64,000 bases of DNA, from contig CAYNSX010000002.1 in the NCBI GenBank assembly GCA_964400165.1, positions 27,045 to 91,044 of the forward strand, given 5' to 3'. The notes beneath the pieces are model-generated. The model did no database searches. It saw only the letters and a list, made by a program, of their open reading frames with translations, and was not told the origin of the DNA. The translations under genes and the position numbers were made by a program. The stretch is from CAYNSX01 sp964400165. Lineage in GTDB: Bacteria > Armatimonadota > Hebobacteria > CAYNSX01. Shown piece by piece: positions 1 through 8,496 of this stretch. The stretch's first letter is position 1, and each line of letters begins with the position of its first letter.

Positions 1-140
1 TCCGACCACTCGACCGAGAACATCGCCAGTTCCGTCGGCCGCGGCGCGCGGCCGAGCAGGTCGCAGATGCGGTCATACTCCGCATCGCTCAATCCCAGCG
101 CGCGCCAGATGTGCGGGTCGGTGCGCGTCGCCGTGGCCAT
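1..140 (-). CDS. purL: Phosphoribosylformylglycinamidine synthase II, N-terminal fragment
   Basis: Only the first 46 codons lie in the window; the gene continues past the left edge. The ATG is at 138-140, three bases after the purQ stop. The peptide begins MATATRTDPHIWRALGLSD and continues with DRICDLLGRAPRPTELAMFS followed by VEWS, which matches the start of small-type PurL, where the next residues are normally EHCSYK. In the family PurL works with PurS and PurQ to convert FGAR to FGAM using glutamine and ATP; both partners lie immediately upstream in the same operon. Confidence 0.88.
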   Translation of the reverse strand, partial: MATATRTDPHIWRALGLSDAEYDRICDLLGRAPRPTELAMFSVEWS

Positions 141-143
141 CGG

Positions 144-878
144 CTAGCGGCGCCCCGCGCCGGCGGGCGCCCGCCCGTCACGGGCCGCGCCCAGTAGCAA
201 ACTCTCCCACAGCACCCGCCCGTCCGCCGAGCCGAGCAGCGCCTCGCTCGCCCGCTCCGGGTGCGGCATCAGCGCCACGACATTCCCGCCGGCATTGCAG
301 ATGCCGGCGATGTTGCGCGCCGCGCCGTTGGGGTTGCTCTGCGGCGTGACCGTGCCGGCGGCGTCGCAATAGCGGAACACGACTTGGTTCTCGGCTTCGA
401 GCGCATCGAGCGTCGCCTCGTCGGCGAAGTAGCAGCCGTCGCCGTGGGCGATGGGAATGCGCAACACTTGGCCTGGCTGCGCCGCCCGGGTGAACGGCGT
501 GTCCGTCCGCTCGACGCGCAAATGCACCCAATCGGAAATGAAGTGCGTGCCGGCATTGCGCAGCAGCGCCCCGGGCAACAGCCCCGCCTCGCACAGCACC
601 TGGAACCCGTTGCAGATGCCGAACACCAGTCCGCCGCGCTCGGCGTGCCGGATAACGGCGTCCATAATCGGCGAGACGCGGGCGATGGCGCCGGTGCGCA
701 GGTAGTCGCCGTACGAGAACCCGCCGGGCAGGACGACCAAGTCGGCGTCGCCCAGGTCCGTCTCCTGATGCCACACCAGCCGGGTCGGAAAGCCCATCAC
801 CGTCCCGAGCGCGTGCACGGCGTCGTAGTCGCAGTTCGACCCCGGGAACTGCACCACCGCGACGCGCGGCGCACCCAT
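144..878 (-). CDS. purQ: Phosphoribosylformylglycinamidine synthase I, glutaminase subunit
   Basis: 244-residue class I glutamine amidotransferase that supplies ammonia to PurL in the fourth step of purine synthesis. The start MGAPRVAVVQFPGSNCDYD is typical of PurQ; upstream in-frame codons lie inside purS, so the ATG at 876-878 is chosen and overlaps the purS stop by one base. The nucleophile Cys is in GICNGFQVL and the C-terminal His-Glu pair is in MPHPERASE. The gene sits between purS and purL, as expected for the three-part FGAM synthase. Confidence 0.95.
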   Translation of the reverse strand: MGAPRVAVVQFPGSNCDYDAVHALGTVMGFPTRLVWHQETDLGDADLVVLPGGFSYGDYLRTGAIARVSPIMDAVIRHAERGGLVFGICNGFQVLCEAGLLPGALLRNAGTHFISDWVHLRVERTDTPFTRAAQPGQVLRIPIAHGDGCYFADEATLDALEAENQVVFRYCDAAGTVTPQSNPNGAARNIAGICNAGGNVVALMPHPERASEALLGSADGRVLWESLLLGAARDGRAPAGAGRR

Positions 879-1120
879 CACTTCACCAACTCGATGTCGT
901 ACGACTCGATAATGGGATTGACGAGCAGCCGCTTGCACATCTCCTCCACCTGCGCCCGCGCCGCCTTGGAGTCGCCGTTGAGGAGCGTGAATTCGATGTG
1001 CTTGCCGATGCGCACGCCGGAAACGCCCGCGAACCCGAGCCGCTGCAAGGCGCGTTCAACGGTCGCCCCCTGTGCGTCGAGCACGGTCGGCTTCAGGTGG
1101 ATGGTGACTCGCGCTCTCAC
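878..1120 (-). CDS. purS: Phosphoribosylformylglycinamidine synthase subunit PurS
   Basis: 80-residue small subunit bridging PurQ and PurL in FGAM synthase. The GTG at 1118-1120 overlaps the TGA of purB (GTGA overlap) and gives the expected beginning VRARVTIHLKPTVLDAQG; a longer reading frame upstream would run through purB. The motifs LKPTVLDAQG and GFAGVSGVRIGKHIEF are characteristic of the family. Its presence shows that the organism uses the Bacillus-type split enzyme and not the single large PurL of enterobacteria. Confidence 0.93.
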   Translation of the reverse strand: MRARVTIHLKPTVLDAQGATVERALQRLGFAGVSGVRIGKHIEFTLLNGDSKAARAQVEEMCKRLLVNPIIESYDIELVK

Positions 1121-2484
1121 TTGGCGCTCCGTGCCACTTTGCGTTTCGGCCCCGCCGCCGGCTCCAGCAGCCCAAACCTCCCGTACACTTCCTGCAGGCC
1201 GGCCACGGCGCGCTGGACATCGAAGCACTCCGCAATTTCCGCCGGCTTCAGTCGCGCTGCCAAGTCCGCGTCCGCCTCGACGAGCGCCCGGAAATCCTCG
1301 TCGTCATCCCACGCTCGCGCCGCCAGCCGCTGAATGTGGCGGTAGGCATCGCCGCGCGTCATTCCGCTACGGATGAGCGCCAGCATCAAATGCTCCGACG
1401 CCCACAGCCCGCGCGTGCGCTCCAGGTTTTCGCGCATCCGCTCGGGCCGGACGACGAGCGTGCGCATCACCTCGGTGAATTGCTTCACCATGAAGTGCGT
1501 GAGCAGGCTGGCGTCGGGCAGCGCGATACGCTCGCACGCTGAATTGGTCAGGTCGCGCTCGTGCCAGAGCGCGATCGACTCAAGGCCCGCCTGCGCGTAG
1601 CCGCGCACGAGCCGCGCCAGCCCGCAGATGCGCTCGCTGATGCGCGGGTTGCGCTTGTGCGGCATCGCCGACGACCCGATCTGCGAGCGCCCGAACGCCT
1701 CTTCGACTTCGCCGAGTTCGGTGCGCTGCAGGTTACGGATCTCGGTCGCCATTTGTTCGAGCGACCCGGCGAGCAGCGCCAGCGTCGTCAGGTAGTGCGC
1801 GTGCCGGTCGCGTTGCAGGATTTGCGTGCTGACCGGCGCCGATTTGAGGCCCAGGTTTTCGCACACCCGCCGCTCGAGCGCCGGCGGCACGGTGGCGTAG
1901 GTCCCGACCGCGCCCGAAATCTTGCCCACCGCCACCATCTCCCGCGTCCACGCCAGCCGCTGTTGCGCATTCGCCAGCGCGTCCAACCAGACGCAGAGTT
2001 TGTGCGCGAAGGTGGTCGGCTCGGCATGTACGCCGTGCGAGCGCCCGATGCAAATCGTGCCGAGATGCTCCCGCGCCCGCTCGCGCAGCACGCCTTCCAA
2101 TTCCGCGACCGCGGCGCCCAGCACATCGATCGCGTCCCGCAGAATGACCCCGAGCGCGGTGTCCTCGACATCGTACGAAGTGAGACCGTAATGCAAATAC
2201 TTCCGCTCTTCGCCCAGCCCCTCGCCGACGGACGCCAGGAACGCCGCCAGGTCGTGCTGCATGGCGCCGTCGCTCGACTGGCCCGGCTTCTCGCCCTCGA
2301 GTGCCTCGGCGCGCTGCGGATTGATGCGCGCCTGCGCTCGCAGTGTCCGCACCGCCTCCGCGGGAAACTTGCCCTGGTCCGCCCACGCCTCCGCCACCTG
2401 CAACTCAATCTCCAGCCATACCGCCTGCCGGTGCGCCGTCTCCCACAGCGCCTTCATTTCCGGATACGCGTAGCGGTCGATCAC
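1117..2484 (-). CDS. purB: Adenylosuccinate lyase
   Basis: 455-residue lyase of the fumarase/aspartase superfamily, cleaving SAICAR and adenylosuccinate with release of fumarate. The signature SSAMPHKRNPRISERICG carries the flexible catalytic loop, and TSYDVEDTA and GRSHGVHAEPTTFAHKL are the other conserved blocks. The start is a GTG at 2482-2484 overlapping the purD TGA, so translation is probably coupled through purD-purB-purS. The last ~15 residues are a basic tail of no evident function. Confidence 0.95.
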   Translation of the reverse strand: MIDRYAYPEMKALWETAHRQAVWLEIELQVAEAWADQGKFPAEAVRTLRAQARINPQRAEALEGEKPGQSSDGAMQHDLAAFLASVGEGLGEERKYLHYGLTSYDVEDTALGVILRDAIDVLGAAVAELEGVLRERAREHLGTICIGRSHGVHAEPTTFAHKLCVWLDALANAQQRLAWTREMVAVGKISGAVGTYATVPPALERRVCENLGLKSAPVSTQILQRDRHAHYLTTLALLAGSLEQMATEIRNLQRTELGEVEEAFGRSQIGSSAMPHKRNPRISERICGLARLVRGYAQAGLESIALWHERDLTNSACERIALPDASLLTHFMVKQFTEVMRTLVVRPERMRENLERTRGLWASEHLMLALIRSGMTRGDAYRHIQRLAARAWDDDEDFRALVEADADLAARLKPAEIAECFDVQRAVAGLQEVYGRFGLLEPAAGPKRKVARSAK

Positions 2485-3773
2485 GCTGCCGCTCCGACCG
2501 CGGCGCGACCGATGTCGCGGCGATACTGCGCGCCGTCGAACTGAATGCGCTCCACCGCCGCATAGGCCCGCGCCCGCGCGGTGTCGAGGTCGCTCCCCGT
2601 CGCCGTCACGCCCAGCACCCGCCCGCCGGCGGTGACCACCTGTCCATCACGCTCCGCGGTGCCCGCGTGAAACACCAGCGCGCCGCGCGTCACCGCGTCA
2701 TCCAAGCCGCTGATGGCATCCCCCTTGTGCGCGCCCTGCGGGTAACCGCCCGACGCCAGCACCACGCATACGCTCGCACCCGGCGCCGTGCGGACGGGCG
2801 TGGAGCGCAGCGTGCCCGTCGCCGCGGCTTGCAGCAGCGCCAGGAAGTCGCCTTCCAGCAGCGGCAGCACCGCTTGCGTCTCCGGGTCGCCGAAGCGGCA
2901 GTTGAACTCCATCACCTTCGGCCCGACTGTGGTCAGCATCAGCCCGGCATACAGCACGCCCCGATACGGCGTCCCGCGCTGCCGGAGCGCCGCCAGTGTC
3001 GGGTGAAAGACCGTGTCCACCAGCGTCTCCGCCAGCGCCGCGTCGACGCCCGGATGCGGCGCATAGGCGCCCATGCCGCCCGTGTTCGGGCCTTGGTCGT
3101 CGTCGAGCAGCCGCTTGTAATCGCGCGCCGCGGGCAGCAGCGACACGGTTTCGCCATCCGTCAGCGCCATCACCGACGCCTCGTCACCCTCCAGGTACTC
3201 CTCGACGACGATGCGCCGCCCGGCGTCGCCGAAAGTCCGGGCAATCATCAGCGCCTCGACCGCCCCCTCGGCCTCGGCGCGCTCGCGGGCGATGAGCACG
3301 CCCTTGCCCGCCGCCAAGCCGTCTGCCTTGAAGACGGCGGGCAGGTGGCACTCGCGCGCGTACGCCCGCGCTTGTTCGGCGTACTCGAACACCTCGTACA
3401 TCGGGCCCGGCACACGCGCCTCGTGCACCAATTGCCGGGCGAACACCTTGCTGCTCTCGATCTGCGCCGCCGCCTGCGTCGGCCCGAAGCAGCGCAGGCC
3501 CCGGCGCTCGAATTCGTCCACCATCCCCGCGGCGAGCGGCGCTTCCGGCCCGACGACCGTCAGGGCGATCCGCTCCGCCGCGGCGAATTCCGCCAGCCCC
3601 AGGATGTCCGCCGGCGCCAGGTCCACATTCGTCGCCAGCGCCGCGGTGCCCGGATTGCCCGGCGCGCAGAAGAGGTGGGGTTGCTGCGGACTGCGGCTCA
3701 ATGCCCAGACGAGCGCGTGCTCGCGCCCGCCACTGCCAATGACCAATACTTTCGGCGGCTGGCCGTTACGCAT
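2481..3773 (-). CDS. purD: Phosphoribosylamine-glycine ligase (GAR synthetase)
   Basis: 430-residue ATP-grasp enzyme that joins phosphoribosylamine and glycine. The N-terminal domain begins MRNGQPPKVLVIGSGGREHA. ATP-grasp blocks include KADGLAAGKGVLIA, VVEEYLEGDEAS and the metal-binding stretch VMEFNCRFGDPETQ; GPNTGGMGAYAP is also diagnostic. It starts at an ATG and overlaps the preceding membrane-protein gene by 8 bases. It is the first purine gene of the run in transcription order. Confidence 0.95.
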   Translation of the reverse strand: MRNGQPPKVLVIGSGGREHALVWALSRSPQQPHLFCAPGNPGTAALATNVDLAPADILGLAEFAAAERIALTVVGPEAPLAAGMVDEFERRGLRCFGPTQAAAQIESSKVFARQLVHEARVPGPMYEVFEYAEQARAYARECHLPAVFKADGLAAGKGVLIARERAEAEGAVEALMIARTFGDAGRRIVVEEYLEGDEASVMALTDGETVSLLPAARDYKRLLDDDQGPNTGGMGAYAPHPGVDAALAETLVDTVFHPTLAALRQRGTPYRGVLYAGLMLTTVGPKVMEFNCRFGDPETQAVLPLLEGDFLALLQAAATGTLRSTPVRTAPGASVCVVLASGGYPQGAHKGDAISGLDDAVTRGALVFHAGTAERDGQVVTAGGRVLGVTATGSDLDTARARAYAAVERIQFDGAQYRRDIGRAAVGAAA

Positions 3774-4146
3774 CGCCGTCTCCCGCGGCGCTGTCCCGCG
3801 CTTTCACTTCGGCCTTCGAGGTGGTCAGCAGCATCTCCGCCAGCGCCGCCTCGCGCTCGGCCCGGCCTGCCTGATACTCCTGAATGCGGGCGCGGGTGGT
3901 GAGCACGACGGAAATCACCGAGAGGAGAAACGACCCGACCGCCGCCACTTGCACCGCCGTCGCGCCGGCCCGCCAGGGCGTCACCATCAGCACAAACGAC
4001 GCCGCCAGCAACACGAATGACAAGCCCAGCCAGGCGAGGAAGGTGTTGCGGAGGTTGTCCCACCAGCGGAACAGCAGGTAGGTTGCGATGAGGCCGCAGA
4101 CCGCGGCGAAGAACAGCGTCAGGATTGTGGCTTCGCGTGCCTGAAT
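3766..4146 (-). CDS. Small membrane protein of unknown function
   Basis: About 126 residues if translated from the ATT at 4144-4146, preceded nine bases upstream by GGGAGG; there is no in-frame ATG before the first two membrane spans and the only upstream GTG lies inside dnaB. Three hydrophobic segments (near ILTLFFAAVCGLIATYLLF, LAWLGLSFVLLAASFVLMV and VAAVGSFLLSVISVVL) are followed by a ~40-residue charged, Ala/Glu-rich tail that probably lies in the cytoplasm. It sits between dnaB and purD and overlaps purD by 8 bases. I do not recognise a family. The start is uncertain. Confidence 0.6.
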   Translation of the reverse strand: MQAREATILTLFFAAVCGLIATYLLFRWWDNLRNTFLAWLGLSFVLLAASFVLMVTPWRAGATAVQVAAVGSFLLSVISVVLTTRARIQEYQAGRAEREAALAEMLLTTSKAEVKARDSAAGDGDA

Positions 4147-4166
4147 GGCGGCGAGCCTCCCGTCTA

Positions 4167-5576
4167 TTATGCCGGGTCTTCGTGGTAAATGTCGAGGTCG
4201 GTAAATCGCGTGTAGCGGCCCTGCCACATCAGCCGCGCCGTGCCCGTCGGCCCGTTGCGCTGCTTGGCGACCGAGACTTCGACAATGTTCTCCAGGTTTT
4301 GCGGGTCCAGCCCCTGCCGGATGACATCTTCGGGCCGGAACGCCCGGTCGATTTCCTCCTGCCCGTAGATGCCCGGGCGGTAGAGCATCAGCACCAGGTC
4401 GGCCTCGGCCTCGATCGAGCCCGATTCCCGCAGGTCGGAAAGATACGGCCGCCGCGGCGTGCGCGCCTCGACGGCGCGGCTCAATTGCGACAGCGCAATC
4501 ACCGGCACCCGCAGTTCCCGCGCCATCGCCTTCAGCGCCCGGGCGATCACCGAGATTTCCTGCTGGCGGTTCTCGAAGCGCCCGTGCCCCTGAATCAGTT
4601 GCAGATAGTCCACGATCACCAGCCCCAGCCCGTGCTCCGCCTTCAGCCGCCGCGCCTTGCCCATCATCTGGAGCGCCGTCAGCGACGACGCATCGTCCAC
4701 ATAAATCGGCAACTGATAGAGCCGGTCGGCGGCGCTCGCCAACTTTTCCATTTCGCCTTCTTGGAGAAACGCTTCGCGCAGGTTCTGCATGTCCACCAGC
4801 CCCTCGCTGCACAGCCAGCGCAGGGCCAGTTGCGCTCCCGCCATTTCGAGACTGTAGAGCGCCACCGGCTTGTTCATCTGCCGGGCGAAGCGCGTGGCGA
4901 TGTTGAGCGCCAGCGCCGTCTTGCCCACCGACGGCCGCGAGGCGATGACGATGAACTCCGACTCTTGCAGGCCCGAAATGATGGTGTCGAGTTCGCGGAA
5001 GCCGGTCCTCGCGCCCATCGCCTGGTCCGGTGCGTTCTGGATGCGCTCGATGTCGAGCAGCGCGTCCTGGAGCAAGTCCTTCAGACTGCGGAAGACCGGC
5101 ACCACCAGCCGCTGCGACACCGAGAACAGCATCTGCTCGCAGGTGCCGATGACTTCGTCGGCGGGGCGGTCGCCGGCGTCGTAGCACTCCTTGATGATGC
5201 GGTGCGACGCCACAATCAGCCCGCGCAGCAGCGAGTGGTTGCGCACAATCTTGGCATAGTGCTCGATGGCCGCTGCCGTGGGCACGCTCTCGATGAGTTC
5301 CGCCAGGTAGAGTTGCCCGCCGACCAAGTCATACTCGCCGCGGGTCCGGAGCCGCTCGGTCATCGTCACCAAATCGATGGGCGCGCCCTCAGCAAACAGC
5401 TCCGTCGCGGTTTCAAAGACCTTGGCGTGGCGCTCGTCGTAGAAATCGGCGGCGATCAGCGCATCGATGGCGTGCGCGGCGGCGCTGCGCTCGAGCAAGA
5501 CGGCGCCCAGCGTCGCCTGCTCGGCCTCATACGAGTGGGGCGGGACCTTCTCCAGCAACGGGTCGGTGCGGATCAT
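4167..5576 (-). CDS. dnaB: Replicative DNA helicase DnaB
   Basis: 469-residue hexameric helicase of the replication fork. The N-terminal DnaB domain (about 10-110) begins VPPHSYEAEQATLGAVLLE. The RecA-like domain carries Walker A ASRPSVGKTA (212-221), the SLEM block, Walker B VIVDYLQLI and ALSQLSRAVE. No intein is present. rplI lies 198 bases upstream in the same direction, the common bacterial rplI-dnaB arrangement. Confidence 0.95.
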   Translation of the reverse strand: MIRTDPLLEKVPPHSYEAEQATLGAVLLERSAAAHAIDALIAADFYDERHAKVFETATELFAEGAPIDLVTMTERLRTRGEYDLVGGQLYLAELIESVPTAAAIEHYAKIVRNHSLLRGLIVASHRIIKECYDAGDRPADEVIGTCEQMLFSVSQRLVVPVFRSLKDLLQDALLDIERIQNAPDQAMGARTGFRELDTIISGLQESEFIVIASRPSVGKTALALNIATRFARQMNKPVALYSLEMAGAQLALRWLCSEGLVDMQNLREAFLQEGEMEKLASAADRLYQLPIYVDDASSLTALQMMGKARRLKAEHGLGLVIVDYLQLIQGHGRFENRQQEISVIARALKAMARELRVPVIALSQLSRAVEARTPRRPYLSDLRESGSIEAEADLVLMLYRPGIYGQEEIDRAFRPEDVIRQGLDPQNLENIVEVSVAKQRNGPTGTARLMWQGRYTRFTDLDIYHEDPA

Positions 5577-5774
5577 GCGCTGCGCCTTATTGCTTGCTTC
5601 ACACGCAGGGGGTCGGTGTCAGAAAGCATCGCGCATGCAGCATGACACTTCCGCGTGCCGAGTTGTGCCTGTGCCATCCCCGCCAATGCCACCGGCAGGC
5701 CACAGTTTGCGAACAGGGTGCGGGGGAGTGCCGGGCTTGACGCGCCGCGCTTGACGGCGGCGCGTGGGGGAGTG
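5577..5774. other. Spacer between rplI and dnaB
   Basis: 198 bases without a convincing gene. On the minus strand an 18-codon frame (MLSDTDPLRVKQAIRRSA, 5573-5629) ends in an ATGA overlap with the dnaB start; I cannot tell whether it is translated. Near the rplI end there is a short direct repeat, cgcgccgcgcttgac against cttgacggcggcgcg. No clear promoter was found. Confidence 0.4.
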
Positions 5775-6380
5775 CTAGTCGGCCATCTCGCCGTTCGAGG
5801 TCTCGGAGCCATCGTCGTCTCCCGATGACTCGGATTGTACCTCAAACGCTTGTTCGCTTTCAACCGCCTCCGGTTCGGCCATCTCGCCCTTCTTCGGGTC
5901 GTAGCCGGCCACGGCCTCGACGACGGGCACCGTAGCATCGGAGGTGACCACCACCAACACTTCGGTGGCGATGTCGGGGTACAGGGCGATCCGCACCTTG
6001 TGCTCGCCCAGCACCCGGATGGGCGACTTGAGCTCGATCTTGCGCCGGTCGACGAACATGTGATGCGTCCGCTCGATGGCCTTGGCGATGTCGGCGGTGG
6101 TGATGGAGCCGTATAGGCGCCCGGTCTCGCCGGCGCGGCCGCTCAAGGCGAGCGGGGCGCTCGCCAGGCGGGCGACGGTCTTCTTGGCCTCGTCGCGCAA
6201 GTGCTCTTCGCGGTTGGTCCGGGCGGTGCGCAGGTGCTCGAACTGTTTCAGGTTCCCCTTGGTGGCGGGCACGGCGAAGCCCTGCGGCATCAAGTAATTC
6301 CGCGCGTAGCCGTCCTTCACATCGAGCAGGTCGCCCTGATAGCCGACCCGCGGCACATCCGAAGTCAGGATGACTTTCAT
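5775..6380 (-). CDS. rplI: 50S ribosomal protein L9 with acidic C-terminal extension
   Basis: 201 residues starting MKVILTSDVPRVGYQGDLLD. The N-terminal rRNA-binding domain with GYARNYLMPQGFAVPAT and the C-terminal domain with GRLYGSITTADIAKAI are normal. Family members are usually about 150 residues; here roughly 50 extra residues rich in Glu, Ser and Asp follow. The ATG overlaps the TGA of the upstream yihY-like gene (ATGA), which decides the start against a much longer upstream frame. Confidence 0.95.
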   Translation of the reverse strand: MKVILTSDVPRVGYQGDLLDVKDGYARNYLMPQGFAVPATKGNLKQFEHLRTARTNREEHLRDEAKKTVARLASAPLALSGRAGETGRLYGSITTADIAKAIERTHHMFVDRRKIELKSPIRVLGEHKVRIALYPDIATEVLVVVTSDATVPVVEAVAGYDPKKGEMAEPEAVESEQAFEVQSESSGDDDGSETSNGEMAD

Positions 6381-7195
6381 CGGGAGCCTCCCGCCGGGGA
6401 TGCGGACGCCGTGTGCGCCAGCGTCGCGCCGAAGAGCAGAATGGACGCCGAATAATAGACCCAGAGCAGCAGTAAGACAACCGCGCCCAGCCCGCCGTAC
6501 AGCGGGCTGCTCGGCGCGATCCGCACCGCATACCAAGCGAACAGCCACTTGGCGACATCGAATAGCACCGCTGCCGCCAGCGCCGCCAGCGCCCGGTGGC
6601 GGAAGGCGACCTTCGCCGTCGGCGCCGATGAGTACACCAGGAAGAACATCACGAACCCCAGCCCGAGCGAGACGACTTGGCTCGTGACCCAATCCAGCCA
6701 CGACCACTCGGGCAAGTGACGCCGCAGGATTTCGATGCCCGTCGTCAGGCCGAGCGAGGCCACCAAGAGCAGCCCGATGATCGCGTAGATTGCCACCGCT
6801 CGGAGGCGCAGGTGCCAGCCCGACGCCCGCTTCAGCCCCCAAGTGGCCCGCAGCGCCGCCTGCACCGCCCGCGTCACGCCCGTCGCCGTCCAGACGAGCA
6901 CAATCATCATTACCGCGCTCACCGCGTTGGATTGCCGCACGGCCTGTTGCACACGTTCGCCGAGCCAGTCGCCGGGGATCGGGAGCAGTTGGTGCAGATA
7001 ACCGGAAATCGTCTCCATCGCCCGGGCGTCGCTGCCCATCACGCGTGCGGTCACGGAAGTGCCGAGAATCAGCAGCGGCGTCAGCGACAGCAGCGCGAAG
7101 AATGCAATGGCGGCCGCGGACAGCCAGCAGTGCCGTTCATCGTAAGTCTTCAGCGCGGTGTTCACGAACGCCGCGGCGCGGCGCAGGCGCTTCAC
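6377..7195 (-). CDS. YihY/BrkB family membrane protein
   Basis: 272 residues from a GTG start, with about six hydrophobic spans and the family hallmark GLGAVVLLLLWVYYSASILLF-like C-terminal region. The N-terminal block SAAAIAFFALLSLTPLLILG is also typical. The family was once called ribonuclease BN, but that activity belongs to a different protein; its role is a probable inner-membrane transport or envelope function that remains unproven. It is translationally coupled to rplI downstream. Confidence 0.85.
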   Translation of the reverse strand: MKRLRRAAAFVNTALKTYDERHCWLSAAAIAFFALLSLTPLLILGTSVTARVMGSDARAMETISGYLHQLLPIPGDWLGERVQQAVRQSNAVSAVMMIVLVWTATGVTRAVQAALRATWGLKRASGWHLRLRAVAIYAIIGLLLVASLGLTTGIEILRRHLPEWSWLDWVTSQVVSLGLGFVMFFLVYSSAPTAKVAFRHRALAALAAAVLFDVAKWLFAWYAVRIAPSSPLYGGLGAVVLLLLWVYYSASILLFGATLAHTASASPAGGSR

Positions 7196-7198
7196 AAC

Positions 7199-7645
7199 CT
7201 ACGGCTGCCCCGCGGGGGCGTAGGGCGTCCCCCCCAGCATCTCGATGCGCCAGGCGCCGCCGGTCAGCAGCAGGCGGAAGCCGTGCTCGGCGGGGTCCTC
7301 GAAGAGTTGCACGGAAACGAGCACATGACTTTCATCAATGCGCTCGACCCGCGTCTTGTCCTCGGCGTAGTCGGTCTTCCCCGCCTTCGCCGCGGCGCTG
7401 AATTGCGCGAAGGTCACGGACTGGCGCGACGCCGTAGTTAGCAACGAATAGGCGCGCTCGACATCGTTCTGGTCGAGGGCGGCGAGATAGGTGAGGACGG
7501 TGTCCCGTGCCGCAGCCAGGTCCGCCGGCAGCGGGGCCGGCGGGGGAGCGGGGGGCGGCGCCTTGCGACAGCCGCCAGCGGCCGCCAGGGCGGCCAGTAG
7601 CAGGCCCGCCAGCGCACCGCGTCGCAGCCGGAGTGAGGGGTTCAC
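7199..7645 (-). CDS. Putative lipoprotein with NTF2-like (DUF4878-type) fold
   Basis: 148 residues from the GTG at 7643-7645; a TTG seven codons upstream is an alternative. A basic start, a hydrophobic stretch GALAGLLLAALAAAGGC and a Cys at about residue 26 form a plausible but not ideal lipobox. A Pro/Ala linker follows, then a domain reading ARDTVLTYLAALDQNDVERA and later GGAWRIEMLG, resembling secreted DUF4878/NTF2-like domains. The exact role is unknown. The assignment to a fold is by pattern only. Confidence 0.6.
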   Translation of the reverse strand: MNPSLRLRRGALAGLLLAALAAAGGCRKAPPPAPPPAPLPADLAAARDTVLTYLAALDQNDVERAYSLLTTASRQSVTFAQFSAAAKAGKTDYAEDKTRVERIDESHVLVSVQLFEDPAEHGFRLLLTGGAWRIEMLGGTPYAPAGQP

Positions 7646-7702
7646 CGTCGCGGCGGAGCGTAGCAAGGCGGGCAGGCAAGCGTCAACGCCACGGGCGCGG
7701 CG

Positions 7703-8494
7703 TCAGAACGGCGTCGCGATCTTGCCGCCGTCCACCACCAGGGTGGTGCCGGTGACATAACTCGCCCGCGCCGACGCCAGATACACCACCGCGTCCGCCA
7801 GTTCCCGCACTTCGCCGTAGCGCCCGAGCGGAATGCTGCCGCGCGAGGCCTTCTCCACCTCGGCCAGCGGCTTGCCGCTGCGCTGGGCGTGCAGTTCGTC
7901 GAGTTCGCGCACCCGGTCGGTGGCGATGCGCCCCGGGGCGATGTTGTTGACCAGGATGCCATGTGGCGCCAGTTCGTTCGCCAGCGTCTTCGCCAGCCCG
8001 ACCACCGCGGGACGGAAGGTGTTCGACAGCAGCAGACTGGCGATCGGTTCTTTCAGCGAGGTCGAGATGATATTGATGACCCGCGGCTGCTTCGATGCCT
8101 TGAGATGCGGCAGTGCGGCGCGCACGAGACGCACGACGCTCATCAGCGTCAGGTTGAAGGCGACCGTCCACTTGTCGTCGCCGGTCGTCTCGAAGGTGCC
8201 CGGCGGCGGCCCGCCCGCGTTCGTGACTAGAATGTCCAATCCGCCGAACGCTGCGACCGTCTGCGCGACGAACGCATTGCAGCCCTCCACGGTTGCCACA
8301 TCGGCGGCGACTGGCACCACTTGATTGCCGGTCTCCTTGCTGATGGCCGCGGCGGCCTCTTTGACCCGCGCCGCGTCGCGGCTGCAAATGGCCACCTGGC
8401 AATCCTCGGCCGACAGCGCCTCGGCGATGGCGCGGCCCAGCCCGCCGCTGGCGGCGGCGACGGCGGCGATGCGGCCCTGCAGTCCCATGTCCAT
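7703..8494 (-). CDS. SDR family oxidoreductase lacking the usual Tyr/Lys catalytic pair
   Basis: 263 residues from the ATG at 8492-8494, with GGAGG seven bases upstream. The Rossmann Gly motif is ASGGLGRAIAEAL and NAGG follows beta-4. Where classical SDRs have Tyr-x3-Lys, this protein reads LLLSNTFRPAVVGLAKTLA, so both residues are replaced; ISTS keeps the Ser. A known subgroup annotated as beta-ketoacyl-ACP reductase-like has this SN-x2-R pattern. The C-terminal TGTTLVVDGG is normal. It lies two bases from the DHDPS-like gene, so the two may act in one pathway. Confidence 0.85.
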   Translation of the reverse strand: MDMGLQGRIAAVAAASGGLGRAIAEALSAEDCQVAICSRDAARVKEAAAAISKETGNQVVPVAADVATVEGCNAFVAQTVAAFGGLDILVTNAGGPPPGTFETTGDDKWTVAFNLTLMSVVRLVRAALPHLKASKQPRVINIISTSLKEPIASLLLSNTFRPAVVGLAKTLANELAPHGILVNNIAPGRIATDRVRELDELHAQRSGKPLAEVEKASRGSIPLGRYGEVRELADAVVYLASARASYVTGTTLVVDGGKIATPF

Positions 8495-8496
8495 CG

